Shown here in pieces: positions 55,101-62,690 of a stretch of 64,000 nt of DNA (positions within the stretch are counted from its first letter, which is position 1; each line of letters begins with the position of its first letter). Origin of the DNA: a virus; the IMG/VR virus record IMGVR_UViG_3300023301_000006, positions 1 to 64,000 of that record; one strand, written 5' to 3'. The notes below the pieces were generated by a model. It worked only from the letters and a program-made list of their open reading frames with translations. It did not search any database and was not told the origin of the DNA. The translations under genes were made by a program, and so were the position numbers.

Positions 55101-55391
55101 TTAAACCTCCTTATAGATTACATTTTCTTCCCAAATGTCTTTAAACTTATAAGACCCCTTCCAAGAAGGTGTGTAATCAGATAGTTCGCTATATGTTATC
55201 CTGGCAAGGTCTATATGAATTTCATAATAAACAGGGAAAAAGGATTCTGGTGGAAACCAGTCTAGAGGGGCGTCACCCTCTTGCCACTTATATCCAATCG
55301 TATCTAATTCCTTAGAGATTTGAATGGCTTCTGATTTATCCATTACTTTAACAATAAATCCTCTTTCCAATAATATTTTCTTTATAAACAT
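55101..55391 (-). CDS. Family B small protein
   Basis: 96 residues: I-S-K-E-L-D-T-I-G-Y-K-W-Q-E-G, W-F-P-P-E-S; ends V-I-Y-K-E-V. Sister of the copy at 52400. Confidence 0.65.
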   Translation of the reverse strand: MFIKKILLERGFIVKVMDKSEAIQISKELDTIGYKWQEGDAPLDWFPPESFFPVYYEIHIDLARITYSELSDYTPSWKGSYKFKDIWEENVIYKEV

Positions 55392-55403
55392 GTTCTACCT
55401 CCT

Positions 55404-55829
55404 TTAGATTTCTGAATATATTTCATTGTTTTCTGCGAACATTTCTCTAGAGAACACATACGAGCCAACACCTTTTAAATCATATGAATTTATTGAAGGG
55501 TTAGCGTGGATTATAGTATACGTTTTACCACAGAATTTATTCATGACTTCTGAGAACAAACGTGGAACTCTAGCTCTAAAGTTAGATTGGCTCCCTACAA
55601 CAAGATTACTATGATTTTTTTTAAACTCTTGAAACGTTTTTATTCTAATCCTACTTCCTTTTCTGAATTGGTTTATCCTATATACATCAAAAGTTTCTCT
55701 CAGTTGACTCTCTGAGTAGACTTTGCCTTCCACAGTTCCTCCCCCTACTACTCTTCTGTGTTTCTCAATGATAGATATTACTCCAGTTTTCTTATGTATC
55801 AATTGACTCCCTCTTTCTATTAAATCCAT
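55404..55829 (-). CDS. Family A small protein
   Basis: 141 residues: G-S-R-I-R-I-K-T-F-Q-E-F, M-N-K-F-C-G-K-T-Y, F-S-R-E-M-F, ends E-I-Y-S-E-I. Closely related to its neighbour at 55858, so a tandem duplication. Confidence 0.65.
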   Translation of the reverse strand: MDLIERGSQLIHKKTGVISIIEKHRRVVGGGTVEGKVYSESQLRETFDVYRINQFRKGSRIRIKTFQEFKKNHSNLVVGSQSNFRARVPRLFSEVMNKFCGKTYTIIHANPSINSYDLKGVGSYVFSREMFAENNEIYSEI

Positions 55830-55857
55830 CTATTCTCACTTCCTCTCCAAATATTCT

Positions 55858-56292
55858 TTAGATTTCTGAATATATTTCATCGTTCTCTGCAAACATTTCT
55901 CTAGAAAACCCATACGAATTAATACCGTCCAACTCATATAAATTCCATTCAGGTGTGGAGTGAACTATAGTATACGTTTTGCCACAGAATCTATTCATTT
56001 CTACTGAAAATGAACGGGGAACCTTAACTCTGAAGGGAGGTTGGTTTCCTAGAACAAGACCCTTATGACTCCTTTTAAACTCTTGAAATGTTTTTATTCT
56101 AACTCTGTCCCCCTCCTTAAATTGATGTATTCTATATCCCTCAAAAGTTTCTTTTAGTTGACTCTCTGATAGGTAGTTACCCCCCACTAAATAAGCTATA
56201 GTTCCATTGTCTCTTCTTACGTTTCCTTCATTAACAAATACTTCTTTGGTTTTTATAGATACTAATTGGCATCCTCTGTTCGTAAGACTCAT
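55858..56292 (-). CDS. Family A small protein
   Basis: 144 residues: G-D-R-V-R-I-K-T-F-Q-E-F, M-N-R-F-C-G-K-T-Y, F-S-R-E-M-F, ends E-I-Y-S-E-I. First gene behind the promoter at 56338. Confidence 0.65.
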   Translation of the reverse strand: MSLTNRGCQLVSIKTKEVFVNEGNVRRDNGTIAYLVGGNYLSESQLKETFEGYRIHQFKEGDRVRIKTFQEFKRSHKGLVLGNQPPFRVKVPRSFSVEMNRFCGKTYTIVHSTPEWNLYELDGINSYGFSREMFAENDEIYSEI

Positions 56293-56337
56293 TTATTTCC
56301 ACTCCTTTATATTTTTTATTTCTTTTCTTATACTTAT

Positions 56338-56366
56338 ATTATATCAGAAAATGAATAAAATTACAA
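56338..56366 (-). promoter_or_regulatory. Promoter
   Basis: TTGTAA, 17 bases, TATAAT, shared ATAAGTATAAG leader. Confidence 0.75.
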
Positions 56367-56369
56367 GAA

Positions 56370-56394
56370 AAAAATGTAGCTTTCAAGCTACACC
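56370..56394 (-). terminator. Terminator overlapping the end of the gene at 56388
   Basis: TGTAGCTTGAAAGCTACA hairpin and seven T. The stop codon TAG of the gene is inside the stem. Confidence 0.8.
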
Positions 56395-56669
56395 TCTTTG
56401 TAAATTGGTGAGAGTAAATCAATTGCGTTAATTATTTGAAAATTACTTGGATTCTTTTCTTGTTGAATGTATCCATCATTAACTGCTACATCAATCGTCC
56501 AGAAGTCTTGCTCACCCATCAAGATAATCTCAGTTCTTCTTCCCATAAGTATTTTGAAATCAGAGTCTATATTATCATTATTATAAAAAAGATTATTAGT
56601 CTGTGCGTAGTGATATACTATTTCTATATCAGTTTTATTTCTTATTCGGATTATTGTGTAGTCCTTCAT
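56388..56669 (-). CDS. Family C small protein
   Basis: 93 residues: Y-T-I-I-R-I-R-N-K-T-D-I-E, F-W-T-I-D-V-A, I-I-N-A-I-D-L-L-S-P-I-Y-K-E-V. Very similar to the next copy upstream (56674), so a recent tandem duplication. Confidence 0.65.
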   Translation of the reverse strand: MKDYTIIRIRNKTDIEIVYHYAQTNNLFYNNDNIDSDFKILMGRRTEIILMGEQDFWTIDVAVNDGYIQQEKNPSNFQIINAIDLLSPIYKEV

Positions 56670-56673
56670 ATTA

Positions 56674-56955
56674 TTACACCTCTTTATAAAATCCTAAGGG
56701 CAAGTCAATTGCGTCAATTACTTGAAAATTGTCAAGATTCATTTTTTGTTGGCGATATCCATCTCTCAGTGCTATATCAACCGTCCAGAAGTCTGTCCCA
56801 TCTATCAAGATAATTTCAGTTTCTCTTCTCATAAGTATTTTGAAATCAGAGTCTATTTTATTCTTATTATAAAGAAGATTATTTGCAAGTGCATAGGAGT
56901 ATATTAACATTATGTCAATTTCACTTTTTACTCGGATTATCGTATATTTTTTCAC
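56674..56955 (-). CDS. Family C small protein
   Basis: 93 residues, GTG start after AAGGAGG. F-W-T-V-D-I-A, V-I-D-A-I-D-L-P-L-G-F-Y-K-E-V. Duplicate of 56388. Confidence 0.65.
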   Translation of the reverse strand: MKKYTIIRVKSEIDIMLIYSYALANNLLYNKNKIDSDFKILMRRETEIILIDGTDFWTVDIALRDGYRQQKMNLDNFQVIDAIDLPLGFYKEV

Positions 56956-56959
56956 GTTA

Positions 56960-57217
56960 CTATACCTCCTTGAATATCACTTCAAACATGGTTTCTCTTA
57001 TGTCTATTGTTTCATAAGTGAAACCCATAGATTGTAGAGCTTTTAATTCCTTGTTGTAATCTACGCCAAAACTAACCCGATTCCATACACTTATACACCC
57101 CACTTGTGCCCTTGAGGGTATATCAGAAGAATAATTGTGAATTCCTGCTGACCTTAAGTACTCTGGGAAATGTCTACGATTAAATCCAATTCTAAAATCT
57201 ATTACTTTATAATCCAT
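56960..57217 (-). CDS. Small hypothetical protein with the common tail
   Basis: 85 residues, unrelated core (V-I-D-F-R-I-G-F-N-R-R-H-F), yet ends V-I-F-K-E-V coded by AAGGAGGT. Part of the array. Confidence 0.55.
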   Translation of the reverse strand: MDYKVIDFRIGFNRRHFPEYLRSAGIHNYSSDIPSRAQVGCISVWNRVSFGVDYNKELKALQSMGFTYETIDIRETMFEVIFKEV

Positions 57218-57218
57218 A

Positions 57219-57494
57219 CTACACCTCCTTGTAAATGTAAATAAAATCTTTTATATATTTAATGCCTAACTCTTTCACTTCATTTCCTCTTTTTTTCTCA
57301 TATCCAAGAGAATCATCATAGTTCTCCACAAGCCAGATAGAGTTATTTTCTATTATTACTCCTTGACAAGGGTAATTAATTAGTGCGTTTTCGTTTCCTG
57401 CGTGTTCTCAGACGTAATCCTTTACTTTTGAAAAAATATAGAACATGTGTTTCTCAGAAAGATTAGTTAATCTAATTAAATCTATGGAACTCAT
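57219..57494 (-). CDS. Small hypothetical protein with TGA codon and common tail
   Basis: 91 residues, starts S-S-I-D-L-I-R-L-T-N-L, TGA at 57408 read as Trp (D-Y-V-W-E-H-A), ends I-Y-I-Y-K-E-V then TAG. Missed under the standard code. Stop and next ATG are one base apart. Confidence 0.6.
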
Positions 57495-57496
57495 AA

Positions 57497-57787
57497 TTAC
57501 ACCTCCTGATATAATGGAAAAGTGTCTAGAACTTCTATAAAATCATAAACTCGATTACCCTGTCTTTTATAATAAGAAACGGGACATTTTGTTACTAATT
57601 TAGAACTACGTATGTGGTAGGCAATATCCCTTTCTGCTCCTTCAAAGTAGTTAAGTTTTTCTAAGTCTCGTCCACTTTCCCATTGACAACCATCGTCACT
57701 TAACATTTTTGAAAGCATTCTGGTTTCATCGAGAGTTCGTAATCTTACTACAAATCCATTTTCTAATAAATCTCTTCTTATTTTCAA
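57497..57787 (-). CDS. Family B small protein
   Basis: 96 residues: L-S-K-M-L-S-D-D-G-C-Q-W-E-S-G, L-N-Y-F-E-G; ends P-L-Y-Q-E-V. Confidence 0.65.
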   Translation of the reverse strand: MKIRRDLLENGFVVRLRTLDETRMLSKMLSDDGCQWESGRDLEKLNYFEGAERDIAYHIRSSKLVTKCPVSYYKRQGNRVYDFIEVLDTFPLYQEV

Positions 57788-57790
57788 AAA

Positions 57791-58237
57791 TTACACCTCC
57801 TTGTACGTTTTATCAACGGGTCCAATTAACATATCTGCGTCAAAGCTATAAGGACTTCCTTCAAGACGATAAGTCCCATCAAAAGTAACAGTAGACACTT
57901 TAAATTTTTTGCCACAATGGTCATTCATACTGGGTAAAAAACCCTTTTTTGTATCAACTAAGAATCCACTGAATTCATCTTCTGGGAATCCCTCAACGAC
58001 TGTAAAATTCCTTTTAAACTGCGATTTAGTTTTTACCCACACTATATCTCCGACAGAGAATCGAGGAGAGTCGAGAATTAGCTCCTCTTCTTTAAGAATA
58101 ACATCAAAATCCGTAACTCCTTTATAGATAGGGTGATATACGGGGTTGTGATTACAAGATGAAGCAGGTCTAGTGGTAAATCCACCTTTGATTCTATTCC
58201 CCTTTGTCTTGTAAAGTACACATTGACATTCTATCAT
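57791..58237 (-). CDS. Family A small protein
   Basis: 148 residues from the ATG at 58237, which follows GAGGAGGTG; the longer frame lacks a ribosome site. V-G-D-I-V-W-V-K-T-K-S-Q-F, M-N-D-H-C-G-K-K-F, F-D-A-D-M-L, ends K-T-Y-K-E-V. Confidence 0.65.
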   Translation of the reverse strand: MIECQCVLYKTKGNRIKGGFTTRPASSCNHNPVYHPIYKGVTDFDVILKEEELILDSPRFSVGDIVWVKTKSQFKRNFTVVEGFPEDEFSGFLVDTKKGFLPSMNDHCGKKFKVSTVTFDGTYRLEGSPYSFDADMLIGPVDKTYKEV

Positions 58238-58239
58238 AT

Positions 58240-58542
58240 CTACACCTCCTCGTATAAGAATTTGCATACGTAAATTTCTTTATAATTATAAACAACAAGT
58301 CCTTGTTCTTCATATGTCACAGCACTATTGTATGACACAAACCCACCTTTCCAGCCAGGTTCCATACTATACGCCAAGGTACCTAGGGACATTCCGAAGA
58401 AGTTATGTTGTATTAAATTTCTACCTGACCACCACCTATAATCAAGAGAATCAAGTACTATTGAGAGTTCTCTAACTTCTTCCAACGTTTCTAACTTAAC
58501 TACAAATCCTTCGTCGAGTAACTTCTGTCTTATTTCCTTCAT
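58240..58542 (-). CDS. Family B small protein
   Basis: 100 residues from the ATG at 58542 after AAGGAGGT. L-S-I-V-L-D-S-L-D-Y-R-W-W-S-G; ends F-L-Y-E-E-V. Tandem sister of 58547. Confidence 0.65.
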   Translation of the reverse strand: MKEIRQKLLDEGFVVKLETLEEVRELSIVLDSLDYRWWSGRNLIQHNFFGMSLGTLAYSMEPGWKGGFVSYNSAVTYEEQGLVVYNYKEIYVCKFLYEEV

Positions 58543-58546
58543 AGTA

Positions 58547-58846
58547 TTATACCTCCTTGTACAAAAAACTTTCCTCAAGAATTTCTTCATATTCGCAAAA
58601 AATCTTCCCCGTTTTTCTACAAGACTCAGAGTTAGTAAATCCTACGTAATGGCTTCCAGAATAAGGCTCTATTACGTATACTAAATCTCCTCTTTCTCTT
58701 GGACTAGGAGTAAAGGTCACTAGACTTTCATTTGACCACCATTTGTAGTTAAGAAGGTCAAGTAATATTGAAAGTTCTTTGATTTCTTTCAACGTTTTTA
58801 GCTTAACTCTAAATCCTTCTTCGAGTAATTCCTGTTTTATTCTCAT
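58547..58846 (-). CDS. Family B small protein
   Basis: 99 residues: L-S-I-L-L-D-L-L-N-Y-K-W-W-S-N; ends F-L-Y-K-E-V coded by AAGGAGGTA. Overlaps the previous stop by one base. Confidence 0.65.
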   Translation of the reverse strand: MRIKQELLEEGFRVKLKTLKEIKELSILLDLLNYKWWSNESLVTFTPSPRERGDLVYVIEPYSGSHYVGFTNSESCRKTGKIFCEYEEILEESFLYKEV

Positions 58847-59019
58847 TACATACCAGCTTCTTTCATTAGCTCCTTTTCGTAGGCGTCAGAAGCTTCAATA
58901 GATTCAATGTTCCCTTCTAGTGCATCTCTGTACTCTCTTTCGTTAATTGCGTCCATTCCTTCGTGCTCCATAGCTTCTACTAGTTGGCATTGGTCTTCAT
59001 ATCTGTTAATGATTGTCAT
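58846..59019 (-). CDS. Small acidic protein
   Basis: 57 residues (M-T-I-I-N-R-Y-E-D-Q-C-Q-L-V-E-A), helical and acidic; AGGAGTGAGATA ribosome site. First gene behind the promoter at 59063. Function unknown. Confidence 0.55.
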   Translation of the reverse strand: MTIINRYEDQCQLVEAMEHEGMDAINEREYRDALEGNIESIEASDAYEKELMKEAGM

Positions 59020-59062
59020 ATTATCTCACTCCTTTTTATTTTTTATTTCTTTCTATACTTAT

Positions 59063-59091
59063 ATTATATCAAAATACGAACAAAATTACAA
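59063..59091 (-). promoter_or_regulatory. Promoter
   Basis: TTGTAA, 17 bases, TATAAT, shared ATAAGTATAGAAAG leader. Confidence 0.75.
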
Positions 59092-59126
59092 CAAAAAAAA
59101 GTAGAAAATTAATTCTACTCTATTCG
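59092..59126 (-). terminator. Terminator
   Basis: AGTAGAATTAATTTTCTAC hairpin followed by eight T; near copy of the one at 53183. Confidence 0.7.
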
Positions 59127-59345
59127 TTCTAAAAGTATCTTACTAGACTTTCTAAGAACATCATTTGATTCTTTACTGTCTGGTTTAAAACCAAGATTAT
59201 GTTCAATGTAGTCTTGAGCTTCCTCAATATATTTCGCCATAGTCATCATCTTTCTTGTTGGATTCCCAGTTCTTAAAACATCAAAATCTTCTTCTGACAT
59301 GAATGAATCTATACTACTTATGAACTTATTTAAATTTTTACTCAT
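59115..59345 (-). CDS. Small hypothetical helical protein
   Basis: 76 residues, helical, ends R-K-S-S-K-I-L-L-E-R-I-E inside the terminator stem. AGGAGGTG ribosome site overlaps the stop of the tiny membrane protein upstream. Confidence 0.55.
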   Translation of the reverse strand: MSKNLNKFISSIDSFMSEEDFDVLRTGNPTRKMMTMAKYIEEAQDYIEHNLGFKPDSKESNDVLRKSSKILLERIE

Positions 59346-59357
59346 ACTAACACCTCC

Positions 59358-59438
59358 TTACATAAGTAAATACCCTAAGACGAACACAAATCCCATAATA
59401 AAACACATGAATAACAATACAATAATTAGTTTATTCAT
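59358..59438 (-). CDS. Tiny membrane protein
   Basis: 26 residues, one hydrophobic helix (L-I-I-V-L-L-F-M-C-F-I-M-G-F-V-F-V), AGGAGG ribosome site. Function unknown. Confidence 0.5.
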   Translation of the reverse strand: MNKLIIVLLFMCFIMGFVFVLGYLLM

Positions 59439-59450
59439 ATTATTTACCTC

Positions 59451-59753
59451 CTAGTTTAAAGTTCTTCTTAAAATTTCCCAGTACTCTAATGTGATAACTT
59501 TTTCCACAAACTCATAATCCACTTTACCTAGTGCAAAGCCAGCTATCATTCCATCTAAATATGTGTCTAAGTTTAAATGGTTGGTATCTGCATAATCAAC
59601 TATTGAATTTGTTTCTGTGTTTACTATCGCAAAGGTTTGCCCATCACTATTGTATATGTCATCAAATCTTATGTCCCCAAAATTCATGTCCATACTGGTA
59701 AAATATGACATCACTTGCGGGTCCACGATGTAATATTTCTCAATTATTAACAT
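59451..59753 (-). CDS. Small hypothetical protein
   Basis: 100 residues, mixed alpha/beta (I-V-D-P-Q-V-M-S-Y-F-T ... V-E-K-V-I-T-L-E-Y-W). Resembles short phage proteins of the DUF type; no assignment. Confidence 0.5.
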   Translation of the reverse strand: MLIIEKYYIVDPQVMSYFTSMDMNFGDIRFDDIYNSDGQTFAIVNTETNSIVDYADTNHLNLDTYLDGMIAGFALGKVDYEFVEKVITLEYWEILRRTLN

Positions 59754-59754
59754 A

Positions 59755-60150
59755 TTACTCGCCTCCTTCTGGGTCTTCTATTTTATAAGTAGTGACTGGG
59801 GTGATTTTAAGTGATTGAATAAAAACACATGAGGTTTCAGCAAATCCACGAATACTATCTTCTTCTTCTTCTTCGACTTTGCTAAAGTCAAACATCTCAC
59901 ACTCTGAAAACTCAAAGTAAGGTGTATTGACGATTGCCCCAAGAACATCATTCTTGTCTGTTAAACACACTGGAACGCAACGTACTTCACTGTGTTTGCC
60001 ATCTAAATCACTCATCATCCATTCATCTCTTAATATATCAAACAATTCTTCAGCCTTATCTCTGCGGCACAATATTCCTTCAAATTTTATTGCTCCTGAG
60101 TACCACCCTTTTCCACGAAACCCCACATAAGCTAAATTCTCTAATTTCAT
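59755..60150 (-). CDS. Small hypothetical protein
   Basis: 131 residues with an acidic low-complexity stretch (V-E-E-E-E-E-D-S) and an acidic, Gly-containing tail (E-D-P-E-G-G-E) coded by the next ribosome site. No family recognised. Confidence 0.5.
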   Translation of the reverse strand: MKLENLAYVGFRGKGWYSGAIKFEGILCRRDKAEELFDILRDEWMMSDLDGKHSEVRCVPVCLTDKNDVLGAIVNTPYFEFSECEMFDFSKVEEEEEDSIRGFAETSCVFIQSLKITPVTTYKIEDPEGGE

Positions 60151-60152
60151 AA

Positions 60153-60296
60153 TTACAATACCCCCTTAGGCTTATAGTCCTTACAATTACTCACATCTGG
60201 GATTCTAAGAGATAAATCTAAATCCCAATGACCTTCAAAACACGCCATACCATCTTTCTTCATATTCTTGCAACCGTTACATTTTAATTGCTTCAT
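60153..60296 (-). CDS. Small zinc-binding protein
   Basis: 47 residues: L-K-C-N-G-C-K-N-M, later A-C-F and N-C-K-D-Y, four Cys positioned for one zinc site. Start overlaps the upstream stop (TAATG). Confidence 0.55.
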   Translation of the reverse strand: MKQLKCNGCKNMKKDGMACFEGHWDLDLSLRIPDVSNCKDYKPKGVL

Positions 60297-60739
60297 TATG
60301 CCTCCTCGTAATACGCGTAGTCTAATAATTCAAAGTTTTTTAACGTCTTTACTACTTCAGAAGTTTCAAGACCAAGACTGTGAAATGTAATAACTAGTCC
60401 ATGGTACAGAACCTTATAGTCACAAATTACGAACTTACCGTCATACTTAGCATATACTTTCGCCCCTGACCTAATGTTTTCCATAGCAGTCTTAAAATCA
60501 ATTTCTTCATACTTCTTATTCTCTAGTAACTCTAATTGATTTTCTTTTGCGTACAATACATTATAAATTAATCCACCTCTCTTTGAATGAATGATAATTC
60601 TAGGGTATACTTCTACAAAATCTGCTTCACGAGAGTCAATATCCAACATATCACAATAATCTGCCCACACTTCCCATGGAAAATCACTCTTGAGAATAGT
60701 AAATACTCCATTTCTCTTACTTTTACGAATATTATCCAT
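60296..60739 (-). CDS. Hypothetical protein of the array region
   Basis: 147 residues. Contains F-K-T-A-M-E-N-I-R-S-G-A-K-V-Y-A-K-Y-D-G-K-F, similar in layout to the product at 61063 (F-K-E-A-F-L-K-I). Ends Y-A-Y-Y-E-E-A, coded over GAGGAGG, the same ribosome-site tail trick as the array. Confidence 0.55.
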   Translation of the reverse strand: MDNIRKSKRNGVFTILKSDFPWEVWADYCDMLDIDSREADFVEVYPRIIIHSKRGGLIYNVLYAKENQLELLENKKYEEIDFKTAMENIRSGAKVYAKYDGKFVICDYKVLYHGLVITFHSLGLETSEVVKTLKNFELLDYAYYEEA

Positions 60740-60763
60740 TTGACACCTACTTCCTTTTTATAA

Positions 60764-61042
60764 TTATAATTTACTATCTCTAAATGCAAGTTCAGGGGAG
60801 AAGAATTCTTCATATCTCTTTTTCCCCATCAATTGAGATACTCTCACTGGTTTAGTGTTAGACTTCAAAGAGTCAAATTTTACCGCAAACCCACCCAATT
60901 CTATTCTATCTGGGGCGTTATAGCAACTTCCCTCTTTCTCAGGTTCTTCCATAGAAACCATTGCACAGTTGTGAGTTTTCCATACCCATTCGTATCTGTC
61001 TTTTAGCAATTTTAGTAACAGATATTCATTTTTAGTTAGCAT
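60764..61042 (-). CDS. Small hypothetical protein
   Basis: 92 residues; N-terminal M-L-T-K-N-E-Y-L-L-L-K-L-L-K-D-R-Y-E-W and a Gly-rich middle. Ribosome site AGGAGG. No family recognised. Confidence 0.5.
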   Translation of the reverse strand: MLTKNEYLLLKLLKDRYEWVWKTHNCAMVSMEEPEKEGSCYNAPDRIELGGFAVKFDSLKSNTKPVRVSQLMGKKRYEEFFSPELAFRDSKL

Positions 61043-61062
61043 ATTAATCCTCCTTTTTTCCG

Positions 61063-61740
61063 TTATATTACCTCCTTGTAAAACGTATGGTCGGATAAAT
61101 CACAAAAATTATAAATTTTATCACTCCCCAAGCACTTCACAGGTGCATATCTATCGTATTTACACATATAAACCCTAACTAACTCAACCCCCACACCATC
61201 TTCTTTTATAAATACATTGCTTTCTTTAGATAAATACTCACTTTCTGAAATTTTTAAAAAGGCTTCTTTAAAACTTATTTGTTTATACTCTTTGGCTTTT
61301 TTAAATGCTATGTTGCCTTTTAGCAACCCGATTAACACACTTAGTTCATTGACCTCTTTTAGAGGTATTGACTCAGTACCAAAGCTAATACTGGAATATA
61401 TTCTATCATCACCTACCCACCAGTCGTAATCTGAGTATTTGTGGTCTAACAACTTTATTCTTCCGCCACACTCTATTCCATTGTCTAATCTGAATTGCTC
61501 AACATAGTTTTTTCTCATTACCTCCTCAATTATTTCTGTCCAAGTATCAACAGCCCCTACAATTGTGCCATCAGGATATGATATTTCAAAGTAGAGCATG
61601 CCAGACGAAAACGGCATAGAGTGTTTTACTTTAGATATAGTGCCTATTTTTCCCTCAAACTCTCGCATTTCCTTGTTGAATAATTCCTTTTCTTCGTCTA
61701 ATACGATTTTTACTTTTCTACCTACTAATACTTCTTTCAT
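61063..61740 (-). CDS. Hypothetical protein ending in the common tail
   Basis: 225 residues from the ATG at 61740; the ATG at 61749 lies within the ribosome site. The N-terminal part (L-V-G-R-K-V-K-I-V ... G-K-I-G-T-I-S) looks like a KOW/SH3-type barrel. The C-terminus ends F-Y-K-E-V-I, coded by AAGGAGGTA. Confidence 0.55.
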   Translation of the reverse strand: MKEVLVGRKVKIVLDEEKELFNKEMREFEGKIGTISKVKHSMPFSSGMLYFEISYPDGTIVGAVDTWTEIIEEVMRKNYVEQFRLDNGIECGGRIKLLDHKYSDYDWWVGDDRIYSSISFGTESIPLKEVNELSVLIGLLKGNIAFKKAKEYKQISFKEAFLKISESEYLSKESNVFIKEDGVGVELVRVYMCKYDRYAPVKCLGSDKIYNFCDLSDHTFYKEVI

Positions 61741-61759
61741 AGTATTCATCTCCTATTCA

Positions 61760-61908
61760 TTAAACAAGTATTCTGTAGTTACAATGACCACAGAAGATTA
61801 CTTCATTATAGTCCCATAGTGATGTGTCATCATATTGTATTAAGCTACCACAGTGTCTACAGGTCACCGTTTTTATTAAGCGTATGTGGTTAAAACCTTT
61901 ACTGTCAT
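61760..61908 (-). pseudogene. Zinc-ribbon ORF with a disturbed start
   Basis: AAAAGGAGG and an ATG at 61908 open a frame that stops after ten codons. The shifted frame then reads V-T-C-R-H-C-G-S-L and F-C-G-H-C-N-Y-R-I-L-V to TAA at 61760, a clear zinc ribbon without its own ribosome site. Either a one-base indel or a frameshifted gene. Confidence 0.45.
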
Positions 61909-61930
61909 GATATTTCCTCCTTTTGTAAGA

Positions 61931-62167
61931 TTAACAATCCTTATATATTATATTTAATTTTGTTCTTACATAATAGTTATAGTGAAATAATTGAAACATT
62001 TGGATTCCATAGGTAGTAGAATCGTTTATTTCAAAAAGAAGGTATTCGTCAAACGTCTCGCTATACTTTACCACATATTTTTCCTCACGGTACTCAACAA
62101 AAGTTTCCAACCCATGGTTTAACCTTTCAAACATTTCTCTTGACGGTATTTTATGGTATTCAGTCAT
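61931..62167 (-). CDS. Small hypothetical protein
   Basis: 78 residues (M-T-E-Y-H-K-I-P-S-R-E-M-F-E-R-L-N), ends N-I-I-Y-K-D-C. Pattern P-S-R-E-M-F and V-E-Y-R-E-E-K-Y-V-V-K-Y resembles the C-terminal part of the 60296 product. AGGAGG ribosome site; first gene behind the promoter at 62201. Confidence 0.5.
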   Translation of the reverse strand: MTEYHKIPSREMFERLNHGLETFVEYREEKYVVKYSETFDEYLLFEINDSTTYGIQMFQLFHYNYYVRTKLNIIYKDC

Positions 62168-62200
62168 TTTGTTTTCCTCCTTTTTTTATCTTCTATATAT

Positions 62201-62229
62201 ATTATATCACCAAATGAAGGATTTTTCAA
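62201..62229 (-). promoter_or_regulatory. Promoter at the head of the reverse-strand array
   Basis: TTGAAA, 17 bases, TATAAT, extended -10. Confidence 0.7.
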
Positions 62230-62410
62230 GGACAATCTGTAGATTTCCATCGTGGGTGGGGGACTACTACCAGCGTGTAAGGTGGGGGAGTTACGAATAG
62301 TCAATGAATGTGTGTGGTGAATTATGGAAAATAAGGTGAAAATGAGGGTGGTTTATCGACACCACTCCACTGTGGAATAAACATTAATTACCAAATTTTT
62401 ACTGCCTCCC
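62230..62410. other. Non-coding, relatively G-rich part of the origin region
   Basis: No ORF. Contains GTGGGTGGGGG and GGTGGGGGAG runs and a CCACTCCACTGTGG inverted repeat near 62362. Its position beside iterons suggests regulatory or origin function; nothing specific recognised. Confidence 0.4.
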
Positions 62411-62460
62411 TCTATTTATATCTATTTATATCTATTTAAAGACTATTTAAAGACTATTTC
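62411..62460. repeat. AT-rich direct repeats, probable unwinding element
   Basis: Three TCTATTTA(TA) units followed by two AAAGACTATTT units, all A/T-rich. Such repeats beside iterons are typical DNA-unwinding elements. Confidence 0.65.
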
Positions 62461-62520
62461 AGAGAAAACGCCACTCCCCATAAACCCTTCTATAGCCTCA
62501 TCTATTGGGGTTTCAATAAT

Positions 62521-62625
62521 TAGTTAAACGGAAAATATAACTAGTTAAACGGAAAATATAACTAGTTAAACGGAAAATATAACTAGTTAAACGGAAAATA
62601 TAACTAGTTAAACGGAAAATATAAC
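62521..62625. repeat. Five 21-bp iterons
   Basis: Five perfect head-to-tail copies of a 21-base unit (TAGTTAAACG then GAAAATATAA then C) beginning at 62521, 62542, 62563, 62584 and 62605, with a degenerate sixth (TTATTCGGAAAAC). A 21-base period is two helical turns, as in Rep-binding iterons. Confidence 0.92.
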
Positions 62626-62642
62626 TTATTCGGAAAACGCAC

Positions 62643-62671
62643 TTGACAAATTCCGTATGTTGTGATACAAT
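62643..62671 (+). promoter_or_regulatory. rep: Promoter of the rep gene
   Basis: TTGACA, 17 bases, TACAAT, extended -10 TGA, right beside the iterons, so Rep bound there could repress its own gene. Confidence 0.85.
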
Positions 62672-62690
62672 ATAAATAGGAGATGATAAT

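Noticed and set aside
62521-62625. CRISPR-like direct repeats
   Set aside because: The units are contiguous without spacers and lie directly before a Rep gene and its promoter, so they are iterons.
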